From the NCBI RefSeq assembly GCF_001039005.1, contig NZ_LDWR01000006.1, forward strand, positions 1 through 64,000: DNA of 64,000 bases, given 5' to 3'. The notes under the pieces are model-generated. The model made no database searches. It was not told the DNA's origin and saw only the letters and a list, made by a program, of their open reading frames with translations. How positions within the stretch are numbered: the first letter of the stretch is position 1; each line of letters starts with the position of its first letter. Below, one piece after another: positions 8,257 through 17,561 of this stretch. The stretch is from Burkholderia cepacia. GTDB lineage: Bacteria; Pseudomonadota; Gammaproteobacteria; Burkholderiales; Burkholderiaceae. Made by a program: the position numbers and the translations under genes.

Positions 8257-9279
8257 TTACGCTGCCGTGGGCCGGCGGGCGATTCGCTCCCGAATCTCCG
8301 GTGATGCCAGGCACGTGGCGACGGCTTCGTAGCCGGGCGCGCCCGGGTAAGGCGCCACGCGCGACGGCGGACTGTGATTGGCCGGGCACAGGATGATGGT
8401 TTCGTCGGGGCCAACCGCCGACAGATCGAGGATGGCCGACGAGCGTGTCAACAGGAACAGCGGCCGCATGCCGCCGGTTGCGCGTTCGCGCAGGTGGGCG
8501 ATCAATGCCTGTTGCGTGGGCCGGTCGAGATTCTGTTCGATCATGTCGACAACCAGCGCGCGCGGGCCTTTCGCTTCGAGACGGGTGAGCAGCGCGGTCA
8601 GCGCCGCCGACGGCGTCGCGCCGTTGCCGACCAGCGCGGCCGATGCGCGTTCGACGCGCGACTTCAGTTCCGGATCGGCGCGCAACGCATCGCATGCGGC
8701 AGCGCCATCGTGGTCCAGCCGATCGAGGCCCACGAACACGGCGCCGGGCAGCGCGTCGGCCAGCCGAAGCGCCAGACGCGTCTTGCCGCTTCCCAGCGAG
8801 CCGATGATGTAGTTCAACGGCCGGATATCGCGACACTCGAACCACTCGCCGCCCCACGGCCACGGCAGGCTGAACGCGACGCCGGTGCCGGTATCGTCGA
8901 GCAGCCGCGTCAGTTCGCCGTCGGCCGGCATCCGGCCGCGCGCCAGGCCCGCACGGATCGCACGCACCCTGTCGACCTTGCACACGAGATCCCGAATGCC
9001 GTGGTCGAGCGTGGCTTCGTGCGCCGCCAGCGCGTCGTCGAGGCTGCGCGCGTCGCCATCCAGCACGCTCGCCACTTGCGCGAGGCTCAGGCCGAGCGCG
9101 CGTAGCGCCGCGATGTCGGCCGCGCGTGCGAGGTCGTCCGGGCCATACGCGCGGTATCCGGCCGGCGTCCGTTCCGGCGTGACGAGGCCGTGCTGTTCAT
9201 ACAGCCGCAGTGCCTTGATCGATACGCCGAGCCGCGCGGCGGCCGCCGATGCGTTCAAACGGGGCGTGGATGTGCGCAT
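8257..9279 (-). CDS. MerR-type regulator fused to an ATPase domain
   Basis: 340 residues. Residues 9-75 are a MerR winged helix (AAAARLGVSIKALRLYEQHGLV, then GYRAYGPDDL), followed by a dimerisation helix to about 115. Residues 150-335 are a P-loop NTPase: Walker A GSLGSGKT at 160-167, a Walker-B-like strand ALVVDMIEQNLD at 241-252, and 'FLLTRSSAILDLS', which resembles the switch region of AAA_21/RecF-OLD-like ATPases. MerR proteins usually have short ligand-binding C-termini, so an ATPase output or sensor is unusual. It lies convergent with the hydrolase gene, 7 bp apart. Its target genes are unknown. Confidence 0.75.
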   Translation of the reverse strand: MRTSTPRLNASAAAARLGVSIKALRLYEQHGLVTPERTPAGYRAYGPDDLARAADIAALRALGLSLAQVASVLDGDARSLDDALAAHEATLDHGIRDLVCKVDRVRAIRAGLARGRMPADGELTRLLDDTGTGVAFSLPWPWGGEWFECRDIRPLNYIIGSLGSGKTRLALRLADALPGAVFVGLDRLDHDGAAACDALRADPELKSRVERASAALVGNGATPSAALTALLTRLEAKGPRALVVDMIEQNLDRPTQQALIAHLRERATGGMRPLFLLTRSSAILDLSAVGPDETIILCPANHSPPSRVAPYPGAPGYEAVATCLASPEIRERIARRPTAA

Positions 9280-9373
9280 CCGTCACCTCTCTCTGCTGTC
9301 GATTCGTTGCGCTCAGCATAAAGGCGATCCCAAGGGCCGGGTCAAGCACGATCACGCGCGCATGCGCTGTCGC

Positions 9374-10840
9374 TCAGTCGCCGTACGCAAACTCGTCTCG
9401 CAACGCACGATACAGCCGCCGATACCGCACGAGCCGCCCGGCCAGCAGATCGACCGCGGCGGAATCGGGCGTGACGGTTTCGGTGACCGGCGGCGCGACA
9501 CAGACTTCCGCGAGCGTATCGCCGGTCGCGGCGAGGCGCGCGAGACGCGCGGCGCCGAGTGCCGCACCGACCGCGCCGTCCGCATGGCGCCGCATCGCGA
9601 GCCCGGTCGCATTCGCGCACAGCCGCGCCCAGAATGCGCTTTTCGAGCCGCCGCCGATGAACGACACCGCGCCGAGCGTCGTGCCGGCCGCGTGCAGCGC
9701 GTCGTAGCCGTCGGCCATCGCGAACGCGACGCCTTCCATCACCGCGTACGCGAGGTCGACCGCATCGTGTTCGTTGGACAGCCCGAAGAACACGCCGCGC
9801 GCATGCGCGTCGTTGTGCGGCGTGCGCTCGCCGCCGAGATACGGCAGGAACAGCGGCGCGCGGGCCGGGTCGGCGCGTTCGGCGCGCGCGGCCAGCACGC
9901 CGGCGGTCGTGCCGTGTGCGCGTGCGAGCCAGTCGAGGCTCGCGGCGGCGGACAGGATCACGCTCATCTGGTGCCAGCGCCCTTCGACGCAGTGGCAGAA
10001 CGCATGCACGGCGGCGTCCGGGTTCGGCGCGAAGCGGTCGTTGCCGGCGAACAGCACACCGGACGTGCCGAGCGACAGGAAGCCGCTGCCGGCGCCCGTG
10101 ACGCCCATGCCGATCGCGGACGCCGCGTTGTCGCCGGCGCCGCCGGCGATCGTCACCGGCCCCGCGATGCCCCACTCGCGCCGCAGCGTGTCGCGCAGTT
10201 GCGCGGCGGCCGCGTTGCCTTCGACGAGGCGTGGCATCTGCGCGCGCGACAGCTCGGTCGCGGCAAGCATCCGGTCGGACCAGTCGCGGCGCGCGCAGTC
10301 GAGCCACAGCGTGCCCGACGCGTCGGACAGGTCGGACACGAATTCACCGGACAGGCGCCAGATCAGGTAATCCTTCGGCAGCAGCACCTTGTGCACCGCG
10401 CGGAACACGGCGGGCTCGTATTTCGCGAGCCACAGCAGCTTCGGCGCGGTAAAGCCCGGCATCGCCATGTTGCCGGTGATCGCGCGCGATTCCGGCACCA
10501 GCGCTTCGAGCTCGATGCATTCGGTGCCGGCGCGCGTGTCGTTCCACAGGATCGCGGGGCGCAGCACCTGGTCCGCGCGATCGATCAGCGTCGCGCCGTG
10601 CATCTGCCCGGACAACGCGATGCCGCGCAGCGCGGCGAAGCCGGCCGGATGCGCGGCGCGCACCGACGCGATCGCGTCGAGCATCGCGTGCCACCATGCC
10701 TGCGGGCTTTGTTCGGACCAGTGCGGATGTGGCCGGCTGATCGACAGCGTGGCCGAGCCGGTTGCAAGGGGGACCGAACGGGAATCGGTGAGGAGAACCT
10801 TGACCTCGGACGTGCCGAGATCGATGCCGAGAAATGTCAC
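9374..10840 (-). CDS. xylB: Xylulokinase (FGGY family)
   Basis: 488 residues, normal for xylulokinase. It phosphorylates D-xylulose to D-xylulose 5-phosphate, which enters the pentose phosphate pathway. Diagnostic segments: phosphate loop 'FLGIDLGTSEVKVLL' at the N-terminus, 'GIALSGQMHGATLID', and the FGGY-type C-terminal half with GGAGDNAASAIG and GGGSKSAFWAR. The GTG start overlaps the stop of the upstream AraC gene by four bases (GTGA), so the two are translationally coupled. It is the last gene of the polyol operon and takes the ketose made by the dehydrogenase at 13.3-14.3 kb. Confidence 0.9.
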   Translation of the reverse strand: MTFLGIDLGTSEVKVLLTDSRSVPLATGSATLSISRPHPHWSEQSPQAWWHAMLDAIASVRAAHPAGFAALRGIALSGQMHGATLIDRADQVLRPAILWNDTRAGTECIELEALVPESRAITGNMAMPGFTAPKLLWLAKYEPAVFRAVHKVLLPKDYLIWRLSGEFVSDLSDASGTLWLDCARRDWSDRMLAATELSRAQMPRLVEGNAAAAQLRDTLRREWGIAGPVTIAGGAGDNAASAIGMGVTGAGSGFLSLGTSGVLFAGNDRFAPNPDAAVHAFCHCVEGRWHQMSVILSAAASLDWLARAHGTTAGVLAARAERADPARAPLFLPYLGGERTPHNDAHARGVFFGLSNEHDAVDLAYAVMEGVAFAMADGYDALHAAGTTLGAVSFIGGGSKSAFWARLCANATGLAMRRHADGAVGAALGAARLARLAATGDTLAEVCVAPPVTETVTPDSAAVDLLAGRLVRYRRLYRALRDEFAYGD

Positions 10841-11772
10841 GGATGAAGCATCCTGTCTGGTGCGTGCGGCGGCGCGCGCCGCGGGGGCGGCGCGTCGTCG
10901 GGGCTGTGCGGTTCGTTGAGCCGGTGCAGCGCGCGGAACCTCGACGGCGGCACCTGCTTCATCGCGAGAAACTGACGGTTGAAGTTCGACAGGTTGTTGA
11001 AGCCAACCCGGTAGCAGATGTCGGTCACCGTCAGGTCGGAAAACATCAGCAGCTCGCATGCCTCGTTGATGCGCAGCCGGTTCAGGTAGCGCACGAACGA
11101 CGAGCCGGTATGACGGCGGAAAAAGCGCGTGAAGGTGCTCACGCTCATGCCGGCGAACGCGGCGACGTCGGTCTCGCGCAGCATGCCGGGCAGGTTCTGC
11201 TGCAGGTACGACAGCACCTGGTTGATGGTCGACGACATGTAGTGCTGCGCATCGCTGCGGTAGCCGGGGCCCGCGAGCACGCGCCGTTCGCGGCACGACG
11301 ACAGCCGGTCGAACAGCGACATCAGGATCTCGACACGCCGGCAGCCGTGCGCGTTCGCGAGTTCGAGCATCAGCGGCGCGACCTCGGCGCCGACCCGGTC
11401 GGGAAACTGCACGCCGCGCGCCGCGTCGTCGATCAGGTCGATCACCGGCTGCAGTTCGCTGAACGCGCCGACCATCTTCTCGATCGCATCGCGCGAGAAC
11501 TGCAGCACGACGTCGCGCGACGGCACGCGTTCGCCGTCGGCGAGTTCGCTGACCCAGTTGTGCGGCAGGTTCGGCCCGGTGACGATCAGGTTGCCGGGGC
11601 CGAAATCGCCGATGTGGTCGCCGACGAACACCTTGCCGTGCGACGCCTGGATCAGATGAATCTCGTACTCGGGATGGAAGTGCCACTTCGCGACCGAATG
11701 CGGATAGTCGTGGATCCACGCGCGGAACGATTCGTCGCGGTGGGTGGGAACGATCTCGAGATCCGGGTTCAT
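10837..11772 (-). CDS. AraC-family regulator of the polyol operon
   Basis: 311 residues. The N-terminal cupin-like sensor domain (WHFHPEYEIHLIQASHGKVFVGD) should bind the inducing sugar or polyol. The C-terminal pair of helix-turn-helix motifs lies at about 190-290 ('MSVSTFTRFFRRHTGSSFVRY' and 'DICYRVGFNNLSNFNRQF'). A GGAG sequence precedes the ATG at 11772. It is encoded inside the transport operon, between the ATPase and xylulokinase genes, as is common for polyol-utilisation activators. It probably acts upstream of the binding-protein gene at 17.36 kb. Confidence 0.85.
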   Translation of the reverse strand: MNPDLEIVPTHRDESFRAWIHDYPHSVAKWHFHPEYEIHLIQASHGKVFVGDHIGDFGPGNLIVTGPNLPHNWVSELADGERVPSRDVVLQFSRDAIEKMVGAFSELQPVIDLIDDAARGVQFPDRVGAEVAPLMLELANAHGCRRVEILMSLFDRLSSCRERRVLAGPGYRSDAQHYMSSTINQVLSYLQQNLPGMLRETDVAAFAGMSVSTFTRFFRRHTGSSFVRYLNRLRINEACELLMFSDLTVTDICYRVGFNNLSNFNRQFLAMKQVPPSRFRALHRLNEPHSPDDAPPPRRAPPHAPDRMLHP

Positions 11773-11801
11773 CGTGTGCTCCGTCGGGTCGTGCCGGCGC
11801 G

Positions 11802-12995
11802 TTACGAACGGGACATCGACCAGCCCGTCGCGGCAGGCGGCGTGGCGCGCGTCGCGGCCGCCGGCGCCGCCGCGTGCGCGATCGGGTTCGCGTCCGGCAG
11901 CGCGACGTTGCGCTCGGTGCCGGCGTCGAACAGATGCAGGGCTTCTTCGTCGAAGCGGAACGCTACCACGGCGCCCTGTGCCGGGGCCATCGGGGCCGGC
12001 ACGAGGGCCGCGCACGGCAGGCCGTGCCAGTCCAGCGTGACGAGTGCCTCGGCCCCGAGCAGCTCGACGAGCTCGACCGTGCCGGTCAGCGTGAGCGAAC
12101 GCGGGGTCGGATCGGTTTCGGCAACGAGCCGCAGGTGGTTCGGGCGGATCGCGGCCTTCACCGGCTGGCCGTCCTGCAGCCTCGCGAAGCGCGCCGACGC
12201 GAGCGGCCAGCGCGCGCCGTTGCAGTCGAGCAGCACGTTCGCGCCGATGCGCTCGATCGTGCCGTCCGCAAAATTCATCGCGGGCGTGCCGACGAATCCG
12301 GCGGCGAACACGGTGTGGGGCTGGCCGTACAGCTCGGCCGGCGTGCCGATCTGCTCGATGTGGCCGCCGCGCATCAGCACGACGCGGTCCGCGAGCGTCA
12401 TCGCCTCGAGCTGGTCGTGCGTGACGTACAGCGTGGTCGTCTTCAGCCGCCGGTGCAGCCGCTTGATGTCGCCGCGCAACTGCGTGCGCAGCTTCGCGTC
12501 GAGGTTCGACAGCGGCTCGTCGAACAGGAACACGGCGGGCGTCTTGATCATCGCGCGCGCGATCGCCGCGCGCTGCTGCTGGCCGCCCGACATCGCGCGC
12601 GGCCGACGGTCGAGCAGCGCATCGAGGCTCAGGATACGCGCGACGTCGCGCACGCGGCGGTCGATCTCGTCGGCCGGCACTTTCAGGCGCCGCAGGCCGA
12701 ACGCGATGTTGTCGTACACCGTCATGTGCGGGTACAGCGCATAGTTCTGGAACACCATCGCGACATTGCGTTCGCGCGACGGCAGGTCGTTGACGACGCT
12801 GTCGCCGATCACGAGCTCGCCGCCGGTGATCGCTTCCAGGCCCGCGATCATCCGCAGCATCGTCGATTTGCCGCAGCCGGACGGGCCGAGCAGCACGATG
12901 AATTCGCCGTCGGCGATCTCGAGGTCGAGCGGGTGCAGCACGGCGGGGCCGCCGTCGTAGTGTTTCGACAAAGCCTTGCAGGTGATCTGGGCCAT
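11802..12995 (-). CDS. Sugar/polyol ABC transporter ATP-binding protein (UgpC/MalK type)
   Basis: 397 residues. It has Walker A GPSGCGKS at about 37-44, the Q-loop FQNYALYPH, signature MSGGQQQR, Walker B FLFDEPLSNLD and switch VTHDQ, followed by a C-terminal TOBE/OB extension with 'RPNHLRLV', the MalK-type regulatory domain. It energises import through the two permeases upstream. The ATG is only three bases from the end of the inverted-repeat element at 12999, so the sequence where a ribosome-binding site should lie belongs to the element and no good AGGAG is seen. Confidence 0.9.
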   Translation of the reverse strand: MAQITCKALSKHYDGGPAVLHPLDLEIADGEFIVLLGPSGCGKSTMLRMIAGLEAITGGELVIGDSVVNDLPSRERNVAMVFQNYALYPHMTVYDNIAFGLRRLKVPADEIDRRVRDVARILSLDALLDRRPRAMSGGQQQRAAIARAMIKTPAVFLFDEPLSNLDAKLRTQLRGDIKRLHRRLKTTTLYVTHDQLEAMTLADRVVLMRGGHIEQIGTPAELYGQPHTVFAAGFVGTPAMNFADGTIERIGANVLLDCNGARWPLASARFARLQDGQPVKAAIRPNHLRLVAETDPTPRSLTLTGTVELVELLGAEALVTLDWHGLPCAALVPAPMAPAQGAVVAFRFDEEALHLFDAGTERNVALPDANPIAHAAAPAAATRATPPAATGWSMSRS

Positions 12996-12998
12996 GGT

Positions 12999-13291
12999 TT
13001 AGGGCGTGTCCACGCTAATAACGGGCTTGCGCTGGCCCCCAGAAGGGCCGAGCGCGAGGATTGCGACGAAGCGAATACTCGACGTATTCGCGAGGAGCAT
13101 GACGCGGCGATCGGCCCTTCTGGGGGCCAGCCCCACGCATGAATTTTTCCAAACAGGGGAACGTGCCTTTCCGCCCACATTGCGGCGTCGTGCGTCGCTT
13201 GTTTGGCACGGCCAAACGGCGCTCCTTACTCCTTGCACTGCGGGCGGAAAGGCACGTTCGCAAGCCCGTTATTAGCGTGAACACGCCCTAA
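12999..13291. repeat. 293-bp nested inverted-repeat element (MITE/REP-like)
   Basis: The outer arms 12999-13031 and 13259-13291 are inverted repeats matching at 32 of 33 bases and beginning TTAGGGCGTG. Inside are two further hairpins: 13032-13050 with 13112-13130 (19 bp, exact) and 13159-13176 with 13242-13259 (18 bp, exact). Each encloses a smaller palindrome: 13071-13091 (8-bp arms, 5-base loop) and 13201-13217 (7-bp arms, 3-base loop). It contains no open frame worth calling. The outer T-A dinucleotides could be a 2-bp target duplication, as for TA-targeting elements. It fills exactly the gap between two operon genes. Confidence 0.85.
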
Positions 13292-14325
13292 TCCATTTCG
13301 ATCTGAATCTTGACGTCGCGCGGCTGGCCGCTCGCCGCTTCCTCGAACGCGCGCACGCCTTCGGAAAACGGGAACGTGCGCGAGATGAACGGCTTCACGT
13401 CGATTGCGCCGGATGCGATCAGCGCGAGCGCGCGCGGAAAGATGTTCGCGTAGCGGAACACCGATTCGATGCGGCCTTCCTTCGCCTGCAGCGCAACCAC
13501 GTCGAGCGGTACCGGGTCGACCGGCATGCCGATCAGCACCGCGCAGCCGCCCGGGCACATCAGGTCGACGAGGCCGGCATACGCTTGCGCGCTGCCGCTC
13601 GCTTCGAACACGACGTCCGCGCCCCAGCCATCGGTGACGTCGGCTACCGCGTCGGCGAGCAGCCGCGTGCGCACGTCGACGGTCGTGACCGCCGGGTTGC
13701 CGGCGAACAGCGCGAGCTTGTCCGGCACGACGTCGGCGAGGATCACGCGCGCGGCGCCGCCTGCGAGTGCGGCGAGCGCGGTCATCGCGCCGATCGTGCC
13801 GGCGCCGATCACGACCGCGATGTCGCCGGGTTTCATCGCGGCCTTCTTCGCGGCCTGCAGGCCGATCGACAGCGGCTCGACGATCGCGCCTTCGGCGAAC
13901 GACACGTTGTCGGGCAGCCGGTACGTGAACGCGGCCGGATGCACGACGAACGGCGTCAGGCAGCCGTGCACCGGCGGCGTCGCCCAGAAGCGCACGTCGG
14001 GGTCGAGGTTGTAGAGGCCGCGCAGCGTCGCGGGCGAATCGAGGCGCGGCACGCCGGGCTCCATGCAGACGCGGTCGCCGACGCGCAGGTGCGTGACGCC
14101 GGCGCCGGTTTCGACGACGGTGCCGGACGCCTCGTGGCCGAGCACCATCGGTGCGTCGACGCGGAACGGGCCGATTCCGCCATGCACGTAGTAATGCACG
14201 TCGCTGCCGCAGACGCCGACCGTATGAACCTTGATCCGGACGTCGCCGGGGCCGACCTCTTGCGGCAGGTCGATGTCGCGCAGCGCGAGCTCGCGCGTGC
14301 GTTCGAGTACGAGCGCTTTCAACAC
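13288..14325 (-). CDS. Zinc-dependent polyol (xylitol/sorbitol-type) dehydrogenase
   Basis: 345 residues of the medium-chain dehydrogenase family. Catalytic zinc ligands appear as Cys39 ([10 protein letters not shown]) and His64-Glu65 (GHEASG). The NAD fold has [17 protein letters not shown]. The four cysteines that bind structural zinc in many relatives are absent ('[19 protein letters not shown]'), as in sorbitol dehydrogenases. Next to a xylulokinase gene, oxidation of xylitol or D-arabitol to D-xylulose is the likely reaction; this is inferred from context. The TAG stop lies within the right arm of the inverted-repeat element. It starts 7 bp after the permease gene. Confidence 0.85.
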   Translation of the reverse strand: MLKALVLERTRELALRDIDLPQEVGPGDVRIKVHTVGVCGSDVHYYVHGGIGPFRVDAPMVLGHEASGTVVETGAGVTHLRVGDRVCMEPGVPRLDSPATLRGLYNLDPDVRFWATPPVHGCLTPFVVHPAAFTYRLPDNVSFAEGAIVEPLSIGLQAAKKAAMKPGDIAVVIGAGTIGAMTALAALAGGAARVILADVVPDKLALFAGNPAVTTVDVRTRLLADAVADVTDGWGADVVFEASGSAQAYAGLVDLMCPGGCAVLIGMPVDPVPLDVVALQAKEGRIESVFRYANIFPRALALIASGAIDVKPFISRTFPFSEGVRAFEEAASGQPRDVKIQIEMD

Positions 14326-14332
14326 ATCCTCC

Positions 14333-15163
14333 TTATTTTCCCTTGACCATCGAATTGAGCAGGCGGCTCAGCATGCCGACGAACACGAGCGGCGGCAGCG
14401 CGAGCAGCACCGTCGACGCGTTGATCACGCCCCACGGCACTTCCTGGCCGAGCGACGTGAACGCGGACGCGACCACCGGCAGCGTCGCGCTGCGCGACGA
14501 CGTGAGCGCGAGCGCGATCATCAGTTCGTTCCAGACCAGCACGAAGCTGAACACGATGCCGCCGAGCAGCGTGCTCGCGCACACCGGCAGCGCGATATGC
14601 CAGAACACCGCGTACGGGCCGTAGCCGTCGAGCGCGGCGGCTTCCTCGATCTCGCGCGGCAGCCGGCGGAACACGGGGATCGACAGCCACGTGATGGTCG
14701 ACAGCGTGACGAGCAGGTACGTGACGATCATCGACAGCTTCGTGTCGTACAGCCCGAGGTCGACCCAGATCGCGATCAGCGGCAGCGCGACCGCGACCGG
14801 CGGCAGGAAGCGCAGCGACAGCAGGAAGAACTGGATGTCGCGCTTGCCGCGCACCGGGTAGCGCGCGATCGCATACGCGGCCGGCACGCCGAGCAGCGCG
14901 CCGAGCACGACGGCCGCGCCGACGATCGCGATGCTGTTGCCGAGCCCGATCATCACTTCCGGGCTCGACAGCACCTGCTCGTAGTTCGCGAGCGTCGGCG
15001 TGAAGAAGAAGCGCGGCGTCGGCGTGACGATGTCGAGCAGGTGCTTGAGCGAATTGAGCACGGCCCAGAACAGCGGGAACGCGGCGACGAGCAGGATCGC
15101 GCCGGCGATCGCGACGGTGGAAACGGTGGCGGTGGTGCCGCGGCGGGCCATCAGTCGTCCCAT
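14333..15163 (-). CDS. Polyol/sugar ABC transporter permease (MalG type)
   Basis: 276 residues with six predicted membrane segments. The coupling helix EAA loop appears as '[23 protein letters not shown]', which docks to the ATPase. The gene starts 13 bp inside the preceding permease gene, with GAGG before the ATG at 15163. An internal ATG at 15151 overlapping the upstream stop is the alternative. It is the second integral-membrane subunit of the importer. Confidence 0.9.
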   Translation of the reverse strand: MGRLMARRGTTATVSTVAIAGAILLVAAFPLFWAVLNSLKHLLDIVTPTPRFFFTPTLANYEQVLSSPEVMIGLGNSIAIVGAAVVLGALLGVPAAYAIARYPVRGKRDIQFFLLSLRFLPPVAVALPLIAIWVDLGLYDTKLSMIVTYLLVTLSTITWLSIPVFRRLPREIEEAAALDGYGPYAVFWHIALPVCASTLLGGIVFSFVLVWNELMIALALTSSRSATLPVVASAFTSLGQEVPWGVINASTVLLALPPLVFVGMLSRLLNSMVKGK

Positions 15164-16101
15164 TTGTTGACCCTCTTCCAGATGAGCGTGAAGACGAGCG
15201 TGGTCGCGACCATCATCAGCACGGCCATGCCCGACGCGTACGACACCTTGCCGGCGAGGCCGATGCCCTGCTGGTACGCGTACAGGTCAAGCGTCTCGGT
15301 CGCGATGCCGGGGCCGCCCTTGGTCATCACGTAGATCAGGTCGAACGAGCGCAGCGACTCGACCATCTTGATGAACACCAGGCTCACGAGCGGCGCCTTC
15401 AGCATCGGCAGTGCGATGTACGCGTGCACCTGCCACGTCGTCGCGTAGTCGAGCCGCGCGGCTTCGAGCGGCTCGGGCGGCAGCGTCTCCAGCAGCTTCA
15501 GGATCACGACCGCGAAGAACAGCCCCCATTGCCACACGTCGACCAGTGCGACCGCGTACAGCGCGAGATGCGGATCGGCGAGGAACGCGGTGTTCTCGAC
15601 GCCGAGCGTGCCGAGCAGCCAGCTCAGGATGCCGGTGAGCGGCGCGTACATGAACTTCCAGATGAACGCGGCCGACACGCGCGGCAGCAGCACCGGCATG
15701 ATCAGCACCAGCGACGCGAAGCGGCGCCAGCGGCCGTGCACGCGCTCGAACAGGAACACGGCGAGCGCGATCCCGACGATCACCGCGCCGGCGACCGTGA
15801 CGATTTCCCACAGCACCGACACCTCGATCGCGTTCAGGAAGCGCCGGTCCGACGCGAGCCGCACGAAGTTGCGCAGGCCGACGTATTCGCTGTCGGGGTA
15901 GCGCAGCACGCGGTTGCGCAGCGCGAGATTGATCGCGGCGACCGTCGGGACGAGGCTCAGGACCGCGAGCAGCGCGAGCGTCGGCGCGAGGAACACCCAC
16001 GGCAGGCTCGTGCGGTCGCGGCGCGCGCGGCCGCGCCGGGCGGGAAGGGCCGGGCGGACGCCGAGCGCGCGTCCGCCGGCACCGTCATTTGCGAGCGCCA
16101 T
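15151..16101 (-). CDS. Polyol/sugar ABC transporter permease (MalF type)
   Basis: 316 residues, six membrane segments and the EAA-type loop 'EPLEAARLDYATTWQVHAYIALP'. The positively charged N-terminal tail before the first helix is typical. The start at 16101 overlaps the end of the binding-protein gene by 17 bp, indicating coupling; a start four codons earlier (16113) is possible. It pairs with the following MalG-type permease. Confidence 0.9.
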   Translation of the reverse strand: MALANDGAGGRALGVRPALPARRGRARRDRTSLPWVFLAPTLALLAVLSLVPTVAAINLALRNRVLRYPDSEYVGLRNFVRLASDRRFLNAIEVSVLWEIVTVAGAVIVGIALAVFLFERVHGRWRRFASLVLIMPVLLPRVSAAFIWKFMYAPLTGILSWLLGTLGVENTAFLADPHLALYAVALVDVWQWGLFFAVVILKLLETLPPEPLEAARLDYATTWQVHAYIALPMLKAPLVSLVFIKMVESLRSFDLIYVMTKGGPGIATETLDLYAYQQGIGLAGKVSYASGMAVLMMVATTLVFTLIWKRVNKWDD

Positions 16102-17359
16102 GTTCGAGCGCATCCTTCGCGTACTGGGCCGCGTCGTCGAGCGTGCCGCGCGGATCCGTCTGCGTGCCGGTGAACACCTGTTCGAGCGCGATGCCGAGGT
16201 TGTCGCCGATATCCGGCCACTGCGGCGTGCGCCAGATCGTCACCTGCGTGACCGGGTTGGTGTCGTTCAGCCCGGCCTGGATCTGCGGCGCGACGTGCTG
16301 CTTGAAGTACGGGCTGCCGATCGTGCTGGTGCGGTTGTAGTCGCTGAACACGCCGTTGCGCAGCCGTGCCTGTTCCTGGTCCTTGCTGGTTGCCCACGCG
16401 ATGAAGCGGCCGGCGGCCATCCGCGTGCAGTCGTCCTTCGCGCCGACCGCCGAGATCGCGAAGCCGTGGCCGTACGCGGCCGATGGCAGCGGCGCGGGCG
16501 GACGCGTGTAGCCGACCTTGCCGGCCACGCTCGACTTGCTCGTATCCTCCATCCAGTCCGCGAACGGCGTCGATTCGATCATGAAGGCGACCTTGCCCGA
16601 GCGGAATGCTTCGAGCGCGTTGCTCCAGTCGTAGGTCGCGGCGCCCGGCGGCGCGTACTTGAACAGGTTGCTGTAGAGCTGCGTCGCCTTCACGGCGGCC
16701 GGCGAATTGAATGTCGGCTGGCCGCCCTTGTCGGTCCATGCGCCGCCCATCCCGAGCATGAACGGCGACCAGCGCCACACGTTCATCCCCGAGCCGCGCT
16801 GGCCGCGCGCGACCCAGCCGTACAGCTTCGGCGGCGCGTTGAGTTTCTTGATCGCGGCGACGAGCTGGTCGAGCGTCTTCGGCACCGGGATGTGCGCGGC
16901 GTCGAGGAGGTCGCGGCGGTAGAACAGGAAGTCGCCGCCGCCGATCAGCGGCGCGAAGTACGCGACGCCGTTGTAGCTTGCGACCGCGCGGCGGCCGGGC
17001 AGGAAGTCGTCGTAGTCGTATTCCTTCGGGTAGTACTTGAGCAGCGGTACGATCCAGTTGGCTGACGCAAATTCGGCGACGTTCGCCTCGTCGACGTAGT
17101 AGATCTGGTACGAGCCGGCGCCGGTCGACGCATCGAGCCGCGATTTCGCGCGGCGGTCGTTTTCGCCGAAGTAGCTGATCTCGACCTGGGTGCCGCTTTT
17201 CTTCTCGTAGTCGGCCAGCGATTTCTCCATTACCGACAGGCCGAGACTCTTTTGCGCGAGCACCCGAAGGGTCGGCACCTTGCAGACCTGCGCGGCCGCG
17301 ACGCCCGGCAGACAGGCGCCGAGCAGCAGCCCGGCTGCGACGATTCGCATCTTGTTCAC
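16085..17359 (-). CDS. Periplasmic sugar/polyol-binding protein of the ABC importer
   Basis: 424 residues from a GTG start. The N-terminus is a signal peptide (MRIVAAGLLLGACLPGVAAAQ) and the rest is a family-1 extracellular solute-binding protein ('VRVLAQKSLGLSV'-like opening, SYFGENDRRAK, and a YDWSNALEAFRSGKVAFMIES core). It captures the substrate in the periplasm and is the first gene of the operon. AAGGAG lies six bases before the GTG at 17359 but 15 before the ATG at 17350, so GTG is preferred. The 200 bp upstream should hold the AraC-controlled promoter; an imperfect dyad at 17477-17496 is a weak candidate site. Confidence 0.85.
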   Translation of the reverse strand: MNKMRIVAAGLLLGACLPGVAAAQVCKVPTLRVLAQKSLGLSVMEKSLADYEKKSGTQVEISYFGENDRRAKSRLDASTGAGSYQIYYVDEANVAEFASANWIVPLLKYYPKEYDYDDFLPGRRAVASYNGVAYFAPLIGGGDFLFYRRDLLDAAHIPVPKTLDQLVAAIKKLNAPPKLYGWVARGQRGSGMNVWRWSPFMLGMGGAWTDKGGQPTFNSPAAVKATQLYSNLFKYAPPGAATYDWSNALEAFRSGKVAFMIESTPFADWMEDTSKSSVAGKVGYTRPPAPLPSAAYGHGFAISAVGAKDDCTRMAAGRFIAWATSKDQEQARLRNGVFSDYNRTSTIGSPYFKQHVAPQIQAGLNDTNPVTQVTIWRTPQWPDIGDNLGIALEQVFTGTQTDPRGTLDDAAQYAKDALEHGARK

Positions 17360-17561
17360 CCGTGTCTCCTTGATTCTGCTTGTTCGAATGCCGTCTATGA
17401 CGGCAGGAACAATGGTGTGACGGGGGCGATGCGGACACCACATCAAAAGAAAACGCGAACCGATACTTTTTGCTCAGGATTTGTCGTGCGATGCACAAAA
17501 TGTGTCGGTCGGGCGGCGTGCGCTGCCCGGCCGAACGGGGCGGAAGGTGCGTAAACGCGGG

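Noticed and set aside
12999..13291. Insertion sequence
   Set aside because: Inverted ends exist, but the element is 293 bp with no transposase frame, so at most it is a non-autonomous element.
17477..17496. AraC or LysR operator upstream of the polyol-binding-protein gene
   Set aside because: The dyad is imperfect, offset by one base, and has no second copy to support it; mentioned only as a weak candidate.
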